A program made the position numbers and the translations under genes. Below, piece after piece: positions 32,676-40,962 of a stretch of DNA of 51,155 nucleotides. The notes below the pieces were generated by a model. The model was not told the DNA's origin, searched no databases, and worked only from the letters and a program-made list of their open reading frames with translations. The first letter of the stretch is position 1, and the number at the start of each line of letters is the position of its first letter. This DNA comes from Ruminococcus sp. (GTDB taxonomy: Bacteria; Bacillota; Clostridia; Oscillospirales; Ruminococcaceae). The stretch spans positions 1 to 51,155 of the forward strand of contig SVNM01000005.1 in the NCBI GenBank assembly GCA_015066875.1, read 5' to 3'.

Positions 32676-32968
32676 TTGTTATACCGCCTTAAATTTTGTT
32701 CTACATTTTGTTAACTGAGTTTTCTAATTTATATTTTTTTATCTTTACTCAGGAGTCTTTTAGTTAAACTAATTTTCTATTTGTTTTTCTTTAGTTAACT
32801 TATGGAAAAGACTCAAAAAACATTTTCTTATTTTTTGGAAAAGAGTTGTGAATTTACACGAAAATTATGTTTTGTTTTATTGTTTTTCTATCTATTTTAT
32901 GGTTTTGTCAAATGAAATCACAAGAAAACGAATGTTTATTGTAAAATCTGAAACCATATTACAATATT
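32676..32968 (-). other. Long AT-rich leader of the MBOAT operon with an inverted repeat
   Basis: Assuming the promoter at 32969-32997, about 290 nt precede the coding region. GAGTCTTTT (32753-32761) pairs with AAAAGACTC (32806-32814), with inner AGTTAA-type arms continuing the stem. No short open frame with a good ribosome binding site was seen. A regulatory leader is possible. Confidence 0.5.
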
Positions 32969-32997
32969 ATTATACATCAATGAATTTTCAATTGCAA
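32969..32997 (-). promoter_or_regulatory. Predicted promoter of the MBOAT operon
   Basis: On the minus strand TTGCAA (32997-32992), a 17-base spacer and TATAAT (32974-32969). The -35 matches four of six bases, as for the aminotransferase gene. Confidence 0.62.
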
Positions 32998-33046
32998 TAG
33001 AAAAAAATCAAGTTTTTCCGATTTGTCGAATTTCGTCTTTAAGCAT

Positions 33047-33076
33047 AAAAAAGAGCGAAATAGCATCGCTCTTTTT
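33047..33076. terminator. Bidirectional terminator upstream of the MBOAT operon
   Basis: AAAAAGAGCGA (33048-33058) pairs with TCGCTCTTTTT (33066-33076). A- and T-runs on both sides allow termination in either direction. Confidence 0.88.
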
Positions 33077-33117
33077 GTATATTATTGTATTTTCGGTAAG
33101 ATGCAAGGTATATGTGC

Positions 33118-33149
33118 AAAAAAAGAGATGTCATTTACGACATCTCTTT
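33118..33149 (-). terminator. Terminator after the slipin gene
   Basis: AAAGAGATGTC (33122-33132) pairs with GACATCTCTTT (33139-33149), nine bases past the stop of the slipin gene. On the minus strand a run of T follows. Confidence 0.9.
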
Positions 33150-33157
33150 AATATCAG

Positions 33158-34126
33158 TTACTGCTTTACAGCGTCGTCCTTTTCTGTGATTGCCTGAAGT
33201 CCTGTTGCAAGACCTGCAAGGCTCTGGATTTCGCTTGGAATGATAATCTTTGTAGCCTTTCCGTCAGCTACCTTGGCAAATGACTCAAGAGCTTTAAGCT
33301 GGATAACCTTTTCAGAAGGAGCAGCCTGGTTGAGCTTTACAAGGCTCTCTGCAAGTGCCTGCTGAACAAGCTCGATAGCCTGAGCTTCACCGGTAGCCTC
33401 AAGAATCTTCTGCTCTCTTACAGCGTCGGCACGAAGAATCATAGCCTGCTTCTGAGCCTCAGCTTCAAGAATCTGAGCTTCCTTCTTAGCCTGAGCTCTG
33501 AGGATCTGAGATTCCTTTTCACCTTCTGCAACGAGAACCTGTGACTTCTTGTCACCCTCAGCCTGAAGGATCTTTTCACGACGCTCACGCTCAGCCTTCA
33601 TCTGCTTTTCCATAGCGTCCTGAATCTCACGAGGAGGAAGGATATTCTTAAGCTCAACACGGTTTACCTTGATACCCCAACGGTCAGTAGCCTGGTCGAG
33701 GATAGCAGTGATTTTTGTATTGATAACGTCTCTTGAAGTGAGAGTAGCATCGAGCTCAAGCTCACCGATGATGTTACGAAGAGTAGTAGCTGAAAGATTT
33801 TCGATAGCTGCAAGAGGTCTTTCAACACCATAGATGTACTGTTTAGCGTCGATAACCTGATAGAATACAACAGTATCGATCTGCATTGTAACGTTATCCT
33901 TTGTGATAACAGGCTGAGGCTTGAAGTCTACAACTTTTTCCTTAAGAGAAACCTTACCGGCAACTCTGTCAACAAAGGGAATCATAAGATGCATACCTGT
34001 CTGCCATTCAGCGTGGAAAGTACCGAGACGCTCGATAACGAAAACGTGAGCCTGAGGTACGATCTTAATGCACTTAATAACGATTATAAGAATAACGATA
34101 GCAATAGCTGCAAGAACAAATTCCAT
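33158..34126 (-). CDS. Stomatin/slipin-type SPFH membrane protein
   Basis: This 322-residue protein has an N-terminal membrane helix (about 3-22) and a band 7 domain: 'IVPQAHVFVIERLGTFHAEW', 'GMHLMIPFVDRVA', 'DNVTMQIDTVVFYQV' and 'SATTLRNIIGELELDATLTSRD'. A coiled coil rich in Ala/Glu/Lys ('AEGEKESQILRAQAKKEAQ' and similar) follows at about 180-260. This is the slipin class, distinct from the prohibitin at 19.3 kb. It lies 44 bases after nfeD, the usual slipin partner, and ends in a strong terminator. A membrane-microdomain or protease-regulating role is known for the family. Confidence 0.94.
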   Translation of the reverse strand: MEFVLAAIAIVILIIVIKCIKIVPQAHVFVIERLGTFHAEWQTGMHLMIPFVDRVAGKVSLKEKVVDFKPQPVITKDNVTMQIDTVVFYQVIDAKQYIYGVERPLAAIENLSATTLRNIIGELELDATLTSRDVINTKITAILDQATDRWGIKVNRVELKNILPPREIQDAMEKQMKAERERREKILQAEGDKKSQVLVAEGEKESQILRAQAKKEAQILEAEAQKQAMILRADAVREQKILEATGEAQAIELVQQALAESLVKLNQAAPSEKVIQLKALESFAKVADGKATKIIIPSEIQSLAGLATGLQAITEKDDAVKQ

Positions 34127-34170
34127 AAAAATAAACCTCCGTTAAAAAATAGTCTGAAATTCGTTTAATG

Positions 34171-34617
34171 TCATACATTCTGAGTTTCTTTTAGAGCTAC
34201 AATAAGGCGTGTGCCCTGTATCTCTTTTACAACAACGATACTTCCCTTAGGAATAACGATGTTTCTGTCGGTCGGAACAGCACTCCAGTCAACCCCATTA
34301 AGAGTAACACGTCCGGAACCGAGGTCGCAATTGATATCTTCAATAACGGTAGCAGACTGACCTAAATTAAGCTCAGTATTAGTGCCGACTACATTGGGCT
34401 TGATTTTTTTTCTGACAACAGGAAATGTTGTTATCAGTAAAATAGCAGAAACCACAATGAAGATAGCAAGCTGACCGAGTACCGGGATATCAAAGAAGTA
34501 GGTGCAGATCATTGTTACAAGAGCGCCAAGTGCAAACCATATAGAAATAAGCTGTACGGTTGCGAATTCAAGCATAACAAGAACTACAAAGATAATTGCC
34601 CAGACCAGTAATTCCAT
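34171..34617 (-). CDS. nfeD: NfeD-family membrane protein
   Basis: This 148-residue short-form NfeD has membrane segments at about 3-22, 26-42 and 48-66 followed by a soluble OB-fold-like domain with 'GQSATVIEDINCDLGSGRVT' and 'RLIVALKE'. It lacks the ClpP-like protease domain of long NfeDs. NfeD and slipin genes form a conserved pair whose products act together at the membrane, and here nfeD comes first, 44 bases before slipin. Confidence 0.93.
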   Translation of the reverse strand: MELLVWAIIFVVLVMLEFATVQLISIWFALGALVTMICTYFFDIPVLGQLAIFIVVSAILLITTFPVVRKKIKPNVVGTNTELNLGQSATVIEDINCDLGSGRVTLNGVDWSAVPTDRNIVIPKGSIVVVKEIQGTRLIVALKETQNV

Positions 34618-34761
34618 AGAATTTTCCCCCTTTCATAATTCAGAGCATAAAGCCCTGTAGGTAAAAATATATCCCTACAAGAGATATTGTATCACAATTG
34701 TACTGCAATTGCAAGATGTTTTTATAGTTTTTTATTTTACCATAATTTTCAGATAAAAAAA

Positions 34762-35061
34762 CTCCCGCATATTATCGGTGATGTCCTAATAGGAATTTAT
34801 GTGTATTTAGTGGAGGAACCTTTCTGAAGAAAGTTTCACCACACCCCCTCCAAAGACTTTTGAGTCTAATTTAAGCCCCATAGGGTGCACACAGAGAAAT
34901 AATTAAATTTCTTCTTTACTTGATGTGTGCACCCTATGGGGCTTAAATTAAAACTTGAAAGTTTTAGGAAAGGAGTTTGAGGGATAACCTTTTTTCAAAA
35001 GGGTTTCCCTCAATATACTCATATGTTCTCATATAAGAATACCACCGTTATTATGCAGGAG
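34762..35061 (+). repeat. Terminator-associated structured repeat, long form, copy 2
   Basis: Core 34776-35047 (272 bp) closely matches copy 1. It keeps a perfect 26-bp internal inverted repeat built on TTTAAGCCCCATAGGGTG and its complement. Outer arms CTCCCGCAT (34762-34770) and ATGCAGGAG (35053-35061) pair with one mismatch and lie five bases outside the core. A run of A before the left arm gives a T-run on the minus strand, so the stem can end the GH105 operon, whose stop is at 35071. It fills most of the gap 34618-35070; the remaining 34618-34761 is AT-rich and presumably holds the nfeD promoter. Confidence 0.9.
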
Positions 35062-35070
35062 CGTTAAAAT

Positions 35071-36225
35071 TTATACCTTAAGAATACGCATAAGCTCGGT
35101 ATAAGCCATAATAAGCGGAGCAATTCCCTTAGCCTCGTTTTTAACTACAGGCTCGCTGAGATAGTATTCCGCAGAGCCGTCACGATTCTGACTTCCGCCA
35201 AGACCGGCAACGAGACAGGTATTACTAAGCACAGGAAGATTATCCGTGTTGAAGGTGATGTAGTTATCAACAACTGCAGAGAATAGTTTAATGCCGGTGT
35301 TTTTGATATTTTCACCGCCCACGCCGAGTCTGTATGCCTTCAGGGAAGCATATGCAAAAAGCAGTGTACCGCTTGTTTCGGGATAGTTGTCCTTTAAATC
35401 AGGCTTTGCGGGAAGCTGACAGAGCATACCTTCATGGGTAATATACTGCGAAACGGCATTGATAAGCGAGCAGAGGCTTTCTGCACAAAGCTCTGAAAGC
35501 TCAGGAGCATAATCCTGAGTTATCTCGCAGATATCCGCAAGAGCAGAAGCATACCAGCCCATAGCTCTCAGCCAGAATTCCTGTGAAAGTCCTGTAGTCT
35601 TATCCGACCAGCAGGTTATGCGTGACTGCTCATAGCCGTGATAATAAAGACCCGTATTGCTGTCTCTCATAAGTCTGATAATGTTTTCAAGCTGATTTTT
35701 CACATCGTCCAGCAGAGCGTTATCCTTAGTCTGAACAGCATATTCAGCAAGAAAAGGCAGAGCCATATATGAGCCGTCAAGCCATATCTGCATAGGGTAG
35801 ATTGCCTTATGGTAAAAATTACCGCAGTCAAGTCTTGGCTGTGAGCATATCTGCTGAGCATAGAGCTTATCGACGGCAAGCCTGTATTTTTCATTGCCTG
35901 TAAGCTTATATAGAGCGATGAGGTTTTTGGCTCCGTTGATGTTGTCGAGATTGTAATCAAGAGGATTCATCGACGGAATATCGCCATTATCCTCAACATA
36001 GCAGTCATTAAATCTGACAGTGTAATCGAGAAGACGCACATCACGGCTGAGGTCATACATCATAAGCACCGAGCGTATAATGCAGTTATCGATATAGTTC
36101 CATTTTCCCTGTTTTGAGAACATAAAGTTTTCTCTGTTCCACAGCGGAAAAAGGGGATCAGAAGCCAGAATGAGCTTTTCTGTATAAAGCTTTATAATTT
36201 TTTCTGTTTTTTTCATATTTATCAT
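35071..36225 (-). CDS. GH105 unsaturated rhamnogalacturonyl hydrolase (YteR-like)
   Basis: This 384-residue cytoplasmic (alpha/alpha)6-barrel enzyme matches YteR: 'IWLDGSYMALPFLAEY' with catalytic D150 (YteR Asp143), 'YYHGYEQSRITCWSDKTTG', 'FWLRAMGWYASALADI', 'PETSGTLLFAYASLKAYRLG' and 'RDGSAEYYLSEPVV' (partly shown). GH105 enzymes remove the 4,5-unsaturated galacturonyl residue left by rhamnogalacturonan lyases. There is no signal peptide, so the disaccharide must be imported, and the ABC importer just upstream in the same operon fits. ATG 36225 overlaps the permease stop (ATGA) and follows GGAGG. Confidence 0.9.
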   Translation of the reverse strand: MINMKKTEKIIKLYTEKLILASDPLFPLWNRENFMFSKQGKWNYIDNCIIRSVLMMYDLSRDVRLLDYTVRFNDCYVEDNGDIPSMNPLDYNLDNINGAKNLIALYKLTGNEKYRLAVDKLYAQQICSQPRLDCGNFYHKAIYPMQIWLDGSYMALPFLAEYAVQTKDNALLDDVKNQLENIIRLMRDSNTGLYYHGYEQSRITCWSDKTTGLSQEFWLRAMGWYASALADICEITQDYAPELSELCAESLCSLINAVSQYITHEGMLCQLPAKPDLKDNYPETSGTLLFAYASLKAYRLGVGGENIKNTGIKLFSAVVDNYITFNTDNLPVLSNTCLVAGLGGSQNRDGSAEYYLSEPVVKNEAKGIAPLIMAYTELMRILKV

Positions 36226-37058
36226 GAGGATAAGCCTCCGGCAGTAATTCCTTTTACAAATTTTTTCTGTGCAAGAGCAAAAACGGTAATTGAGGGGATA
36301 AGTCCGATTACCGACATTGCGATGATTTTATTCTGTTCATAGCCCTGACCTGTGCTGTCTACGGAAAGTCTCAGTGCCAGTGAAAGAGGGTAATTTTCTA
36401 CTGAGGGAACCATTATCAGCGGAGTAAGAAAATCATTCATAGTCCACAGGAAAGTAAACACCGCAATAGAGATAACAGCGGGACGTATACAGGGCACGAG
36501 AATATACACAAGAGTTTTTACAGCGTCACAGCCGTCTATTCTTGAAGCCTCGTCAAATTCCTTTGGAACTCCCTTGAAGAACTGTACCAGTATGTATACA
36601 AACATACCTTCACAGGCAAACAGTGACGGCAGAGTAAGGGGCAGATAAGTATCAAGCAGAGCGCCGTTTCCCACAGAATTCCACATAAGGTATTCAGGGA
36701 TAACGGTAACGATTTTCGGCATAATCATACTTCCTATCATAAGCGAGAAGAAAAGCTTTTTCAGCGGAAAATCAAATCGTGCAAAGCCATATGCTACCAG
36801 AACAGATGAAACTACGGCAAAGACTGTTTTAGGCACGATTATTTTAAAGGTATTGAGAAAATAGTGTCCCATATTATATGGAGTAACTGTTTCCCAGCCC
36901 TTGCGGTAAGCGTCAAAGTCAAAGCTTTCGGGAATAAACCATATTGAGCTGAAAATCTCTTCATTGGTCTTGAAGGAAGCTCCCACAAGCCACAGCAGGG
37001 GATACAGCATAATGACAGACAGGACTATCAGCAGAATGTACACAGGAAGTTTTCTCAT
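36222..37058 (-). CDS. Carbohydrate ABC transporter permease (MsmG/UgpE type)
   Basis: This 278-residue inner-membrane permease begins at 'MRKLPVYILLIVLSV', the ATG sharing one base with the upstream stop and preceded by GGAGGGA. Six hydrophobic segments and the EAA loop 'EFDEASRIDGCDAVKTLVYILVPCIRPAVIS' (partly shown) are visible; this loop docks to the ATPase. It forms a heterodimer with the permease encoded just before it. No ATPase gene lies in the operon, as is common when a shared MsmK-type ATPase is used. Confidence 0.93.
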   Translation of the reverse strand: MRKLPVYILLIVLSVIMLYPLLWLVGASFKTNEEIFSSIWFIPESFDFDAYRKGWETVTPYNMGHYFLNTFKIIVPKTVFAVVSSVLVAYGFARFDFPLKKLFFSLMIGSMIMPKIVTVIPEYLMWNSVGNGALLDTYLPLTLPSLFACEGMFVYILVQFFKGVPKEFDEASRIDGCDAVKTLVYILVPCIRPAVISIAVFTFLWTMNDFLTPLIMVPSVENYPLSLALRLSVDSTGQGYEQNKIIAMSVIGLIPSITVFALAQKKFVKGITAGGLSS

Positions 37059-37951
37059 CAGCTGTCCCTCCTTGCTTTGCGTGTGACAGCATAGAGCAAT
37101 GCAATAACAAGGGTAATGAACATAAACAGAACCCATGAAACAGCATTTGCATAGCCTGCGTTGAAATAGCTGAACATCTCGTCATAAATGAGCATACCTA
37201 CAGTATAAGTGCTGTGCAGAGGCATACCGTCGGTTATCATATACGGAGCGTTGAACTCCTGAAGGGCGGAAATGGTCTGAAGCACAAGATTTATAAAAAT
37301 AACATTTTTAAGCTGAGGCAGAGTTATACTGAAGAAGGCTCTCACATTGCCACAGCCGTCCACCTTGGAGGCATCGTAGTATTCCTTTGGGATATCACGC
37401 AGAGCCGTAAGGAAGATAATCATAGTAGAGCCGAACTCCCATACTCTCAGCAGAATGATTATTGCAAGAGCAGAGGAGGGGTTGCCGTACCAGCTTACAG
37501 GAGAAACTCCCGCAAGAGCAAGAAGCTGATTGACCAGTCCGTCAGAGGTAAAAAGAAACTGCCACATAATTATGACGGAAAGGTTAGCTCCGAGAATTGA
37601 AGGGATATAGAAAGCTGTGCGGAAAAAGCCCACACCCTTAAGCTCAAGATTGAGAAGCAGAGCCACAAGAAGGGATACAATTAGCTTTACAGGCACAAGG
37701 ATAGCCGTATACTTCAGGGTTACCACAGAAGCCTTCAGGAATTTTTTATCCGTAAGCAGAGATACGTAATTATCAAGACCGATAAATTCGGGTGCAGACG
37801 ACATATTATAATCTGTAAGTCCGAGGATAAACGAAGAAACAAAGGGATAAAGCGTAAACAGTGAAAATCCGACAATAAACGGCATAATAAGCCAGAGACC
37901 TGTATATTTGCTTACGCCCACAGGGTTATTATAGCTTTTTAATCTTTTCAT
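37058..37951 (-). CDS. Carbohydrate ABC transporter permease (MsmF/UgpA type)
   Basis: This 297-residue permease has six membrane segments and an EAA loop 'IPKEYYDASKVDGCGNVRAF', typical of the UgpA-like half of sugar importers. The ATG overlaps the binding-protein stop (ATGA) and its own stop overlaps the next permease start. It should import oligogalacturonide/rhamnose-type products given the GH105 gene in the operon. Confidence 0.93.
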   Translation of the reverse strand: MKRLKSYNNPVGVSKYTGLWLIMPFIVGFSLFTLYPFVSSFILGLTDYNMSSAPEFIGLDNYVSLLTDKKFLKASVVTLKYTAILVPVKLIVSLLVALLLNLELKGVGFFRTAFYIPSILGANLSVIIMWQFLFTSDGLVNQLLALAGVSPVSWYGNPSSALAIIILLRVWEFGSTMIIFLTALRDIPKEYYDASKVDGCGNVRAFFSITLPQLKNVIFINLVLQTISALQEFNAPYMITDGMPLHSTYTVGMLIYDEMFSYFNAGYANAVSWVLFMFITLVIALLYAVTRKARRDS

Positions 37952-39258
37952 CTGTTTATTTTCTCCAGATAGTTTTCGATAAGGTCATACATTTCCTTTG
38001 ACGCATCGTCGGTGGAGCATATACCGTATGAAACCTTTTCAATGGCAGAGTTATAGTACTCTTTAAGCTGAGCCAGCTCCATATACGGGCTGATTGTCAC
38101 AGTATCAAGCTCATTGAGCATAACAGCGTTTTCGTGTGCAAGACCGTTAAGCATACCTGTCTGCTCAAGGTGCTCAAAGGCATATTCTGAAGCGGGAATA
38201 CCTCTTGAAGTACCGAGTATTTCAGCACACTGCTGATTATTCAGAAGAAAATCCATAAATGTCGCAACTTCATCGGGATATTTTGTGTTACTGCTTATTG
38301 CATAAAGAAGCGAAGGCTTTATCATCCAGCCGGTATTGTTTTCGTTATCGTCGGTAAGGAATGGACCGCTTTCAAGAACTCCGTCATCAAGCACAGACTC
38401 GTACTTGCCAACGGCACTGCCCCATTCAAGAACTCCCGCAATGTTGCCACCAATAAATTCAGAGGACTGATAAAGCGCAGAATTTCCGTCGCTTTCAATA
38501 CGCTCCTTTACAGTGCGGATAACGTTATTGTCCTCAAGAGACTTATAAAAATCAAGAGCAGACTTAATATCCTCGCAGGTAAAGCCAAGCTTGCCGTCCA
38601 TAGTGATAAACTCTCTGCCTGTATTCTGCTGAACATAAACTACAGCGAGATACCATGCGGTAGAGCCGGACTGGATATCAAGGTCAAGAGGGTATGAGTT
38701 TTCATCTTTAAATGTATCTCCCAGAGCAATAAGCTCATTCCAGGTACGTGGATATTCGGCACCCACAGAGTCAAAAGCCTGTGAATTGTAAAACAGACCT
38801 CTTCCACTCATAGAAACGGTAACAGCATTCAGGGAATCATTGACTTTGCCGAATGAGAGTGTTTCCTCGTCAAAGCCTGAAAGGTCGAGCGAGTCTGTCA
38901 GCAGATTGAGGTCATAGAAAGCCAGCCCGTCGGAAGAAAGGTTGATAAGCCAGTCGTAGTTAATCTGCATAAGGTCAGGAGCAGAGCTTCCGTTGATCTG
39001 AGTATTGATTTTCTCTGTCCAGCCGTCCCAGCCACCGTATTCGGGCTCGATAGTAATTTCGGGGTGGAGTGTATTCCATAGCTCTATAGCTTCTAAAGTA
39101 GCTTCGTGACGGTCATCGCCTCCCCACCAGGAAAATCTGAGAGTACACTTATCCAGCTTTCCGTCGGGCAGAGTAACAGAGTCGGATTTTTTATTATTGC
39201 AGGCTGAGAGTGAAATCAGACAGCTACAAGCAAGAAATATTGAAAGCAATTTTTTCAT
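37948..39258 (-). CDS. Sugar-binding lipoprotein of the GH105 ABC importer
   Basis: This 436-residue lipoprotein has a signal peptide ending in lipobox L-S-A-C (residues 17-20) and a type 1 extracellular solute-binding fold: 'LRFSWWGGDDRHEATLEAIE', 'PDLMQINYDW', 'ALDFYKSLEDNNVI' and the family-typical tail. Tryptophans in 'FSWWGG' and 'EYGGWDGW' fit sugar stacking. It is the first gene of the operon. The ligand, probably a rhamnogalacturonan fragment, is inferred from the GH105 gene. Confidence 0.92.
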   Translation of the reverse strand: MKKLLSIFLACSCLISLSACNNKKSDSVTLPDGKLDKCTLRFSWWGGDDRHEATLEAIELWNTLHPEITIEPEYGGWDGWTEKINTQINGSSAPDLMQINYDWLINLSSDGLAFYDLNLLTDSLDLSGFDEETLSFGKVNDSLNAVTVSMSGRGLFYNSQAFDSVGAEYPRTWNELIALGDTFKDENSYPLDLDIQSGSTAWYLAVVYVQQNTGREFITMDGKLGFTCEDIKSALDFYKSLEDNNVIRTVKERIESDGNSALYQSSEFIGGNIAGVLEWGSAVGKYESVLDDGVLESGPFLTDDNENNTGWMIKPSLLYAISSNTKYPDEVATFMDFLLNNQQCAEILGTSRGIPASEYAFEHLEQTGMLNGLAHENAVMLNELDTVTISPYMELAQLKEYYNSAIEKVSYGICSTDDASKEMYDLIENYLEKINR

Positions 39259-39290
39259 AATCCCAGCCTCCTTTTAGTAATTATACAATA

Positions 39291-39319
39291 ATTATACAAC
39301 ATTTTCTCTTAAAAATCAA
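39291..39319 (-). promoter_or_regulatory. Predicted promoter of the rhamnogalacturonan importer operon
   Basis: On the minus strand TTGATT (39319-39314), 17 bases, TATAAT (39296-39291). A second TTGTATAAT-like copy lies ten bases downstream, so the -10 region is duplicated. Start site about 30 bases before the ATG. Confidence 0.62.
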
Positions 39320-39343
39320 GGAAAATGTGAGAAATAAACAAAA

Positions 39344-39372
39344 AACAAAGGGACGAAATAAATTCGTCCCTT
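39344..39372 (-). terminator. Terminator after the DUF3592-like gene
   Basis: AAGGGACGAA (39348-39357) pairs with TTCGTCCCTT (39363-39372), six bases past the stop. On the minus strand it is followed by TTGTTTTTT. Confidence 0.9.
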
Positions 39373-39378
39373 GAAAAT

Positions 39379-39792
39379 TCATATCATACTATTAAACAGG
39401 ATAGCAAACAAAACAAATAATGTCATAATACCACCTGCAATAATGGTTAAAACAGCATCTGAGAAGAATTCTGCACGATACTGTGAAGGCTTATCAGGAT
39501 TGATAAAAAGCGTTGTTTTTTCGCCTATTCTGTATTCTACAACATTGTTGGCGTTTTTGCCTTCAACTCTGTAATATCTTCCATTGTAATAATATTCCCA
39601 GAAAGGCCTGATAATATAACTGTTTCGTTTCCCGTGACGTTTTATTTTTTCTTTTTCGATATCCACGCAAACAGCTTCAACCTTTTCGGTGCAGTATTTC
39701 AGTTCAATTATTCTGTAAACAATACCTATTATAGTTATAAGAACAGTAATGCATAGCACTACAAAAAGTACAATAGGAATTCCCAATATCAT
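39379..39792 (-). CDS. DUF3592-like small membrane protein
   Basis: This 137-residue protein has an N-terminal hydrophobic helix (about 3-26), a central beta-rich stretch ('EAVCVDIEKEK', 'PFWEYYYNGRYYRVEG', 'VVEYRIGEKTTLFINPDKP'), and a C-terminal helix (about 112-134). This helix-OB-like-helix pattern is that of DUF3592 proteins, whose function is unknown. The middle should face one side of the membrane. It stands alone with a terminator; the start at ATG 39792 is the only candidate. Confidence 0.75.
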   Translation of the reverse strand: MILGIPIVLFVVLCITVLITIIGIVYRIIELKYCTEKVEAVCVDIEKEKIKRHGKRNSYIIRPFWEYYYNGRYYRVEGKNANNVVEYRIGEKTTLFINPDKPSQYRAEFFSDAVLTIIAGGIMTLFVLFAILFNSMI

Positions 39793-39816
39793 AAAAATAA
39801 ATCCCCTAATTATTAA

Positions 39817-40911
39817 TTAAACGTTGAAGCGGAAGAGCACGATATCTCCGTCCTGCATAACGTACTCTTTACCCTCAAGACGAACGAGTCCCTTTTCCTT
39901 TGCGACAGCCATAGTACCGCAATCCATAAGGTCGTTGAAGGAGATAACCTCTGCACGGATAAAGCCCTTTTCAAAGTCGGTGTGGATTTTACCCGCAGCC
40001 TGAGGAGCCTTGGTGCCCTTAGTGATAGTCCAGGCACGAACCTCGGGCTTGCCTGCTGTAAGGTAGGAGATTAATCCGAGAAGAGCATAGCCTTCCTTGA
40101 TAATACGGTTAAGGCCTGAAACTTCAAGACCGAGCTCGCCGAGGAACATAGCCTTATCCTCATCGCCCATATCGGAAATTTCCGCTTCGATCTGAGCGCA
40201 GATAGGAAGCACGGCAGAGTGCTCTTCTTCAGCCAGAGCGCAAACGCTCTTGTAATTTTCGTTGGTGTCTATGTTGTTTACAAAGTCGTCCTCGCAAAGA
40301 TTTGCAGCATAGATAACAGGCTTAGCGGAAAGAAGGGGAGTAGACTTGATAAGCTCACGCTCGTCATCGGTGAAGTCAAAGGCTCTTGCAGACTTTCCGT
40401 TTTCAAGATGAGCCTTAAGACGCTCAAGGAAGTCGATTTCAGCGAGATACTTCTTATCGCCCTTAACAGCCTTTTTAGCTCTGTCGATACGTCTGTCGAC
40501 CATTTCGATATCCGAGAAGATAAGTTCAAGATTAATAGTTTCGATGTCGCGGAGCGGATTGATACTGCCGTCAACGTGAATGATATTTGTATCCTCAAAG
40601 CATCTTACAACGTGAACGATAGCGTCTACCTCTCTGATATCAGCGAGGAACTTGTTTCCGAGACCTTCACCCTTTGAAGCTCCCTTAACGAGACCGGCGA
40701 TATCCACAAATTCAAGTGTAGCGGGAGTAAACTTATCGGGATCATACATTTTTGCCAGAGCGTCAAGACGTTCATCGGGCACAGAAACGATACCCACGTT
40801 TTTTTCGATGGTGCAGAACGGATAATTTGCAGATTCTGCTCCTGCGTTTGTAAGTGCGTTAAAGAGTGTGCTTTTGCCGACATTGGGCAGTCCAACCATA
40901 CCAAGCTTCAT
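39817..40911 (-). CDS. ychF: Redox-regulated ATPase YchF (OLA1 family)
   Basis: This 364-residue P-loop protein has G1 'GLPNVGKSTLFNAL', switch-like 'NYPFCTIEKNVG', G3 'DIAGLVKGASKGEGLGNKF', a coiled coil and a C-terminal TGS domain ('ISYLTAGKPEVRAWTITKGT', 'EKGFIRAEV'). YchF binds ribosomes and hydrolyses ATP more readily than GTP. The usual NKxD is altered, as expected for the family ('YAANLCEDDF'). Length and domain order are standard. It follows the EAL gene by about 50 bases. Confidence 0.97.
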   Translation of the reverse strand: MKLGMVGLPNVGKSTLFNALTNAGAESANYPFCTIEKNVGIVSVPDERLDALAKMYDPDKFTPATLEFVDIAGLVKGASKGEGLGNKFLADIREVDAIVHVVRCFEDTNIIHVDGSINPLRDIETINLELIFSDIEMVDRRIDRAKKAVKGDKKYLAEIDFLERLKAHLENGKSARAFDFTDDERELIKSTPLLSAKPVIYAANLCEDDFVNNIDTNENYKSVCALAEEEHSAVLPICAQIEAEISDMGDEDKAMFLGELGLEVSGLNRIIKEGYALLGLISYLTAGKPEVRAWTITKGTKAPQAAGKIHTDFEKGFIRAEVISFNDLMDCGTMAVAKEKGLVRLEGKEYVMQDGDIVLFRFNV

Positions 40912-40962
40912 TTAAATAACATAACCTTTCTTAATTTGATGTATTGTTGATTATTTCACTGC

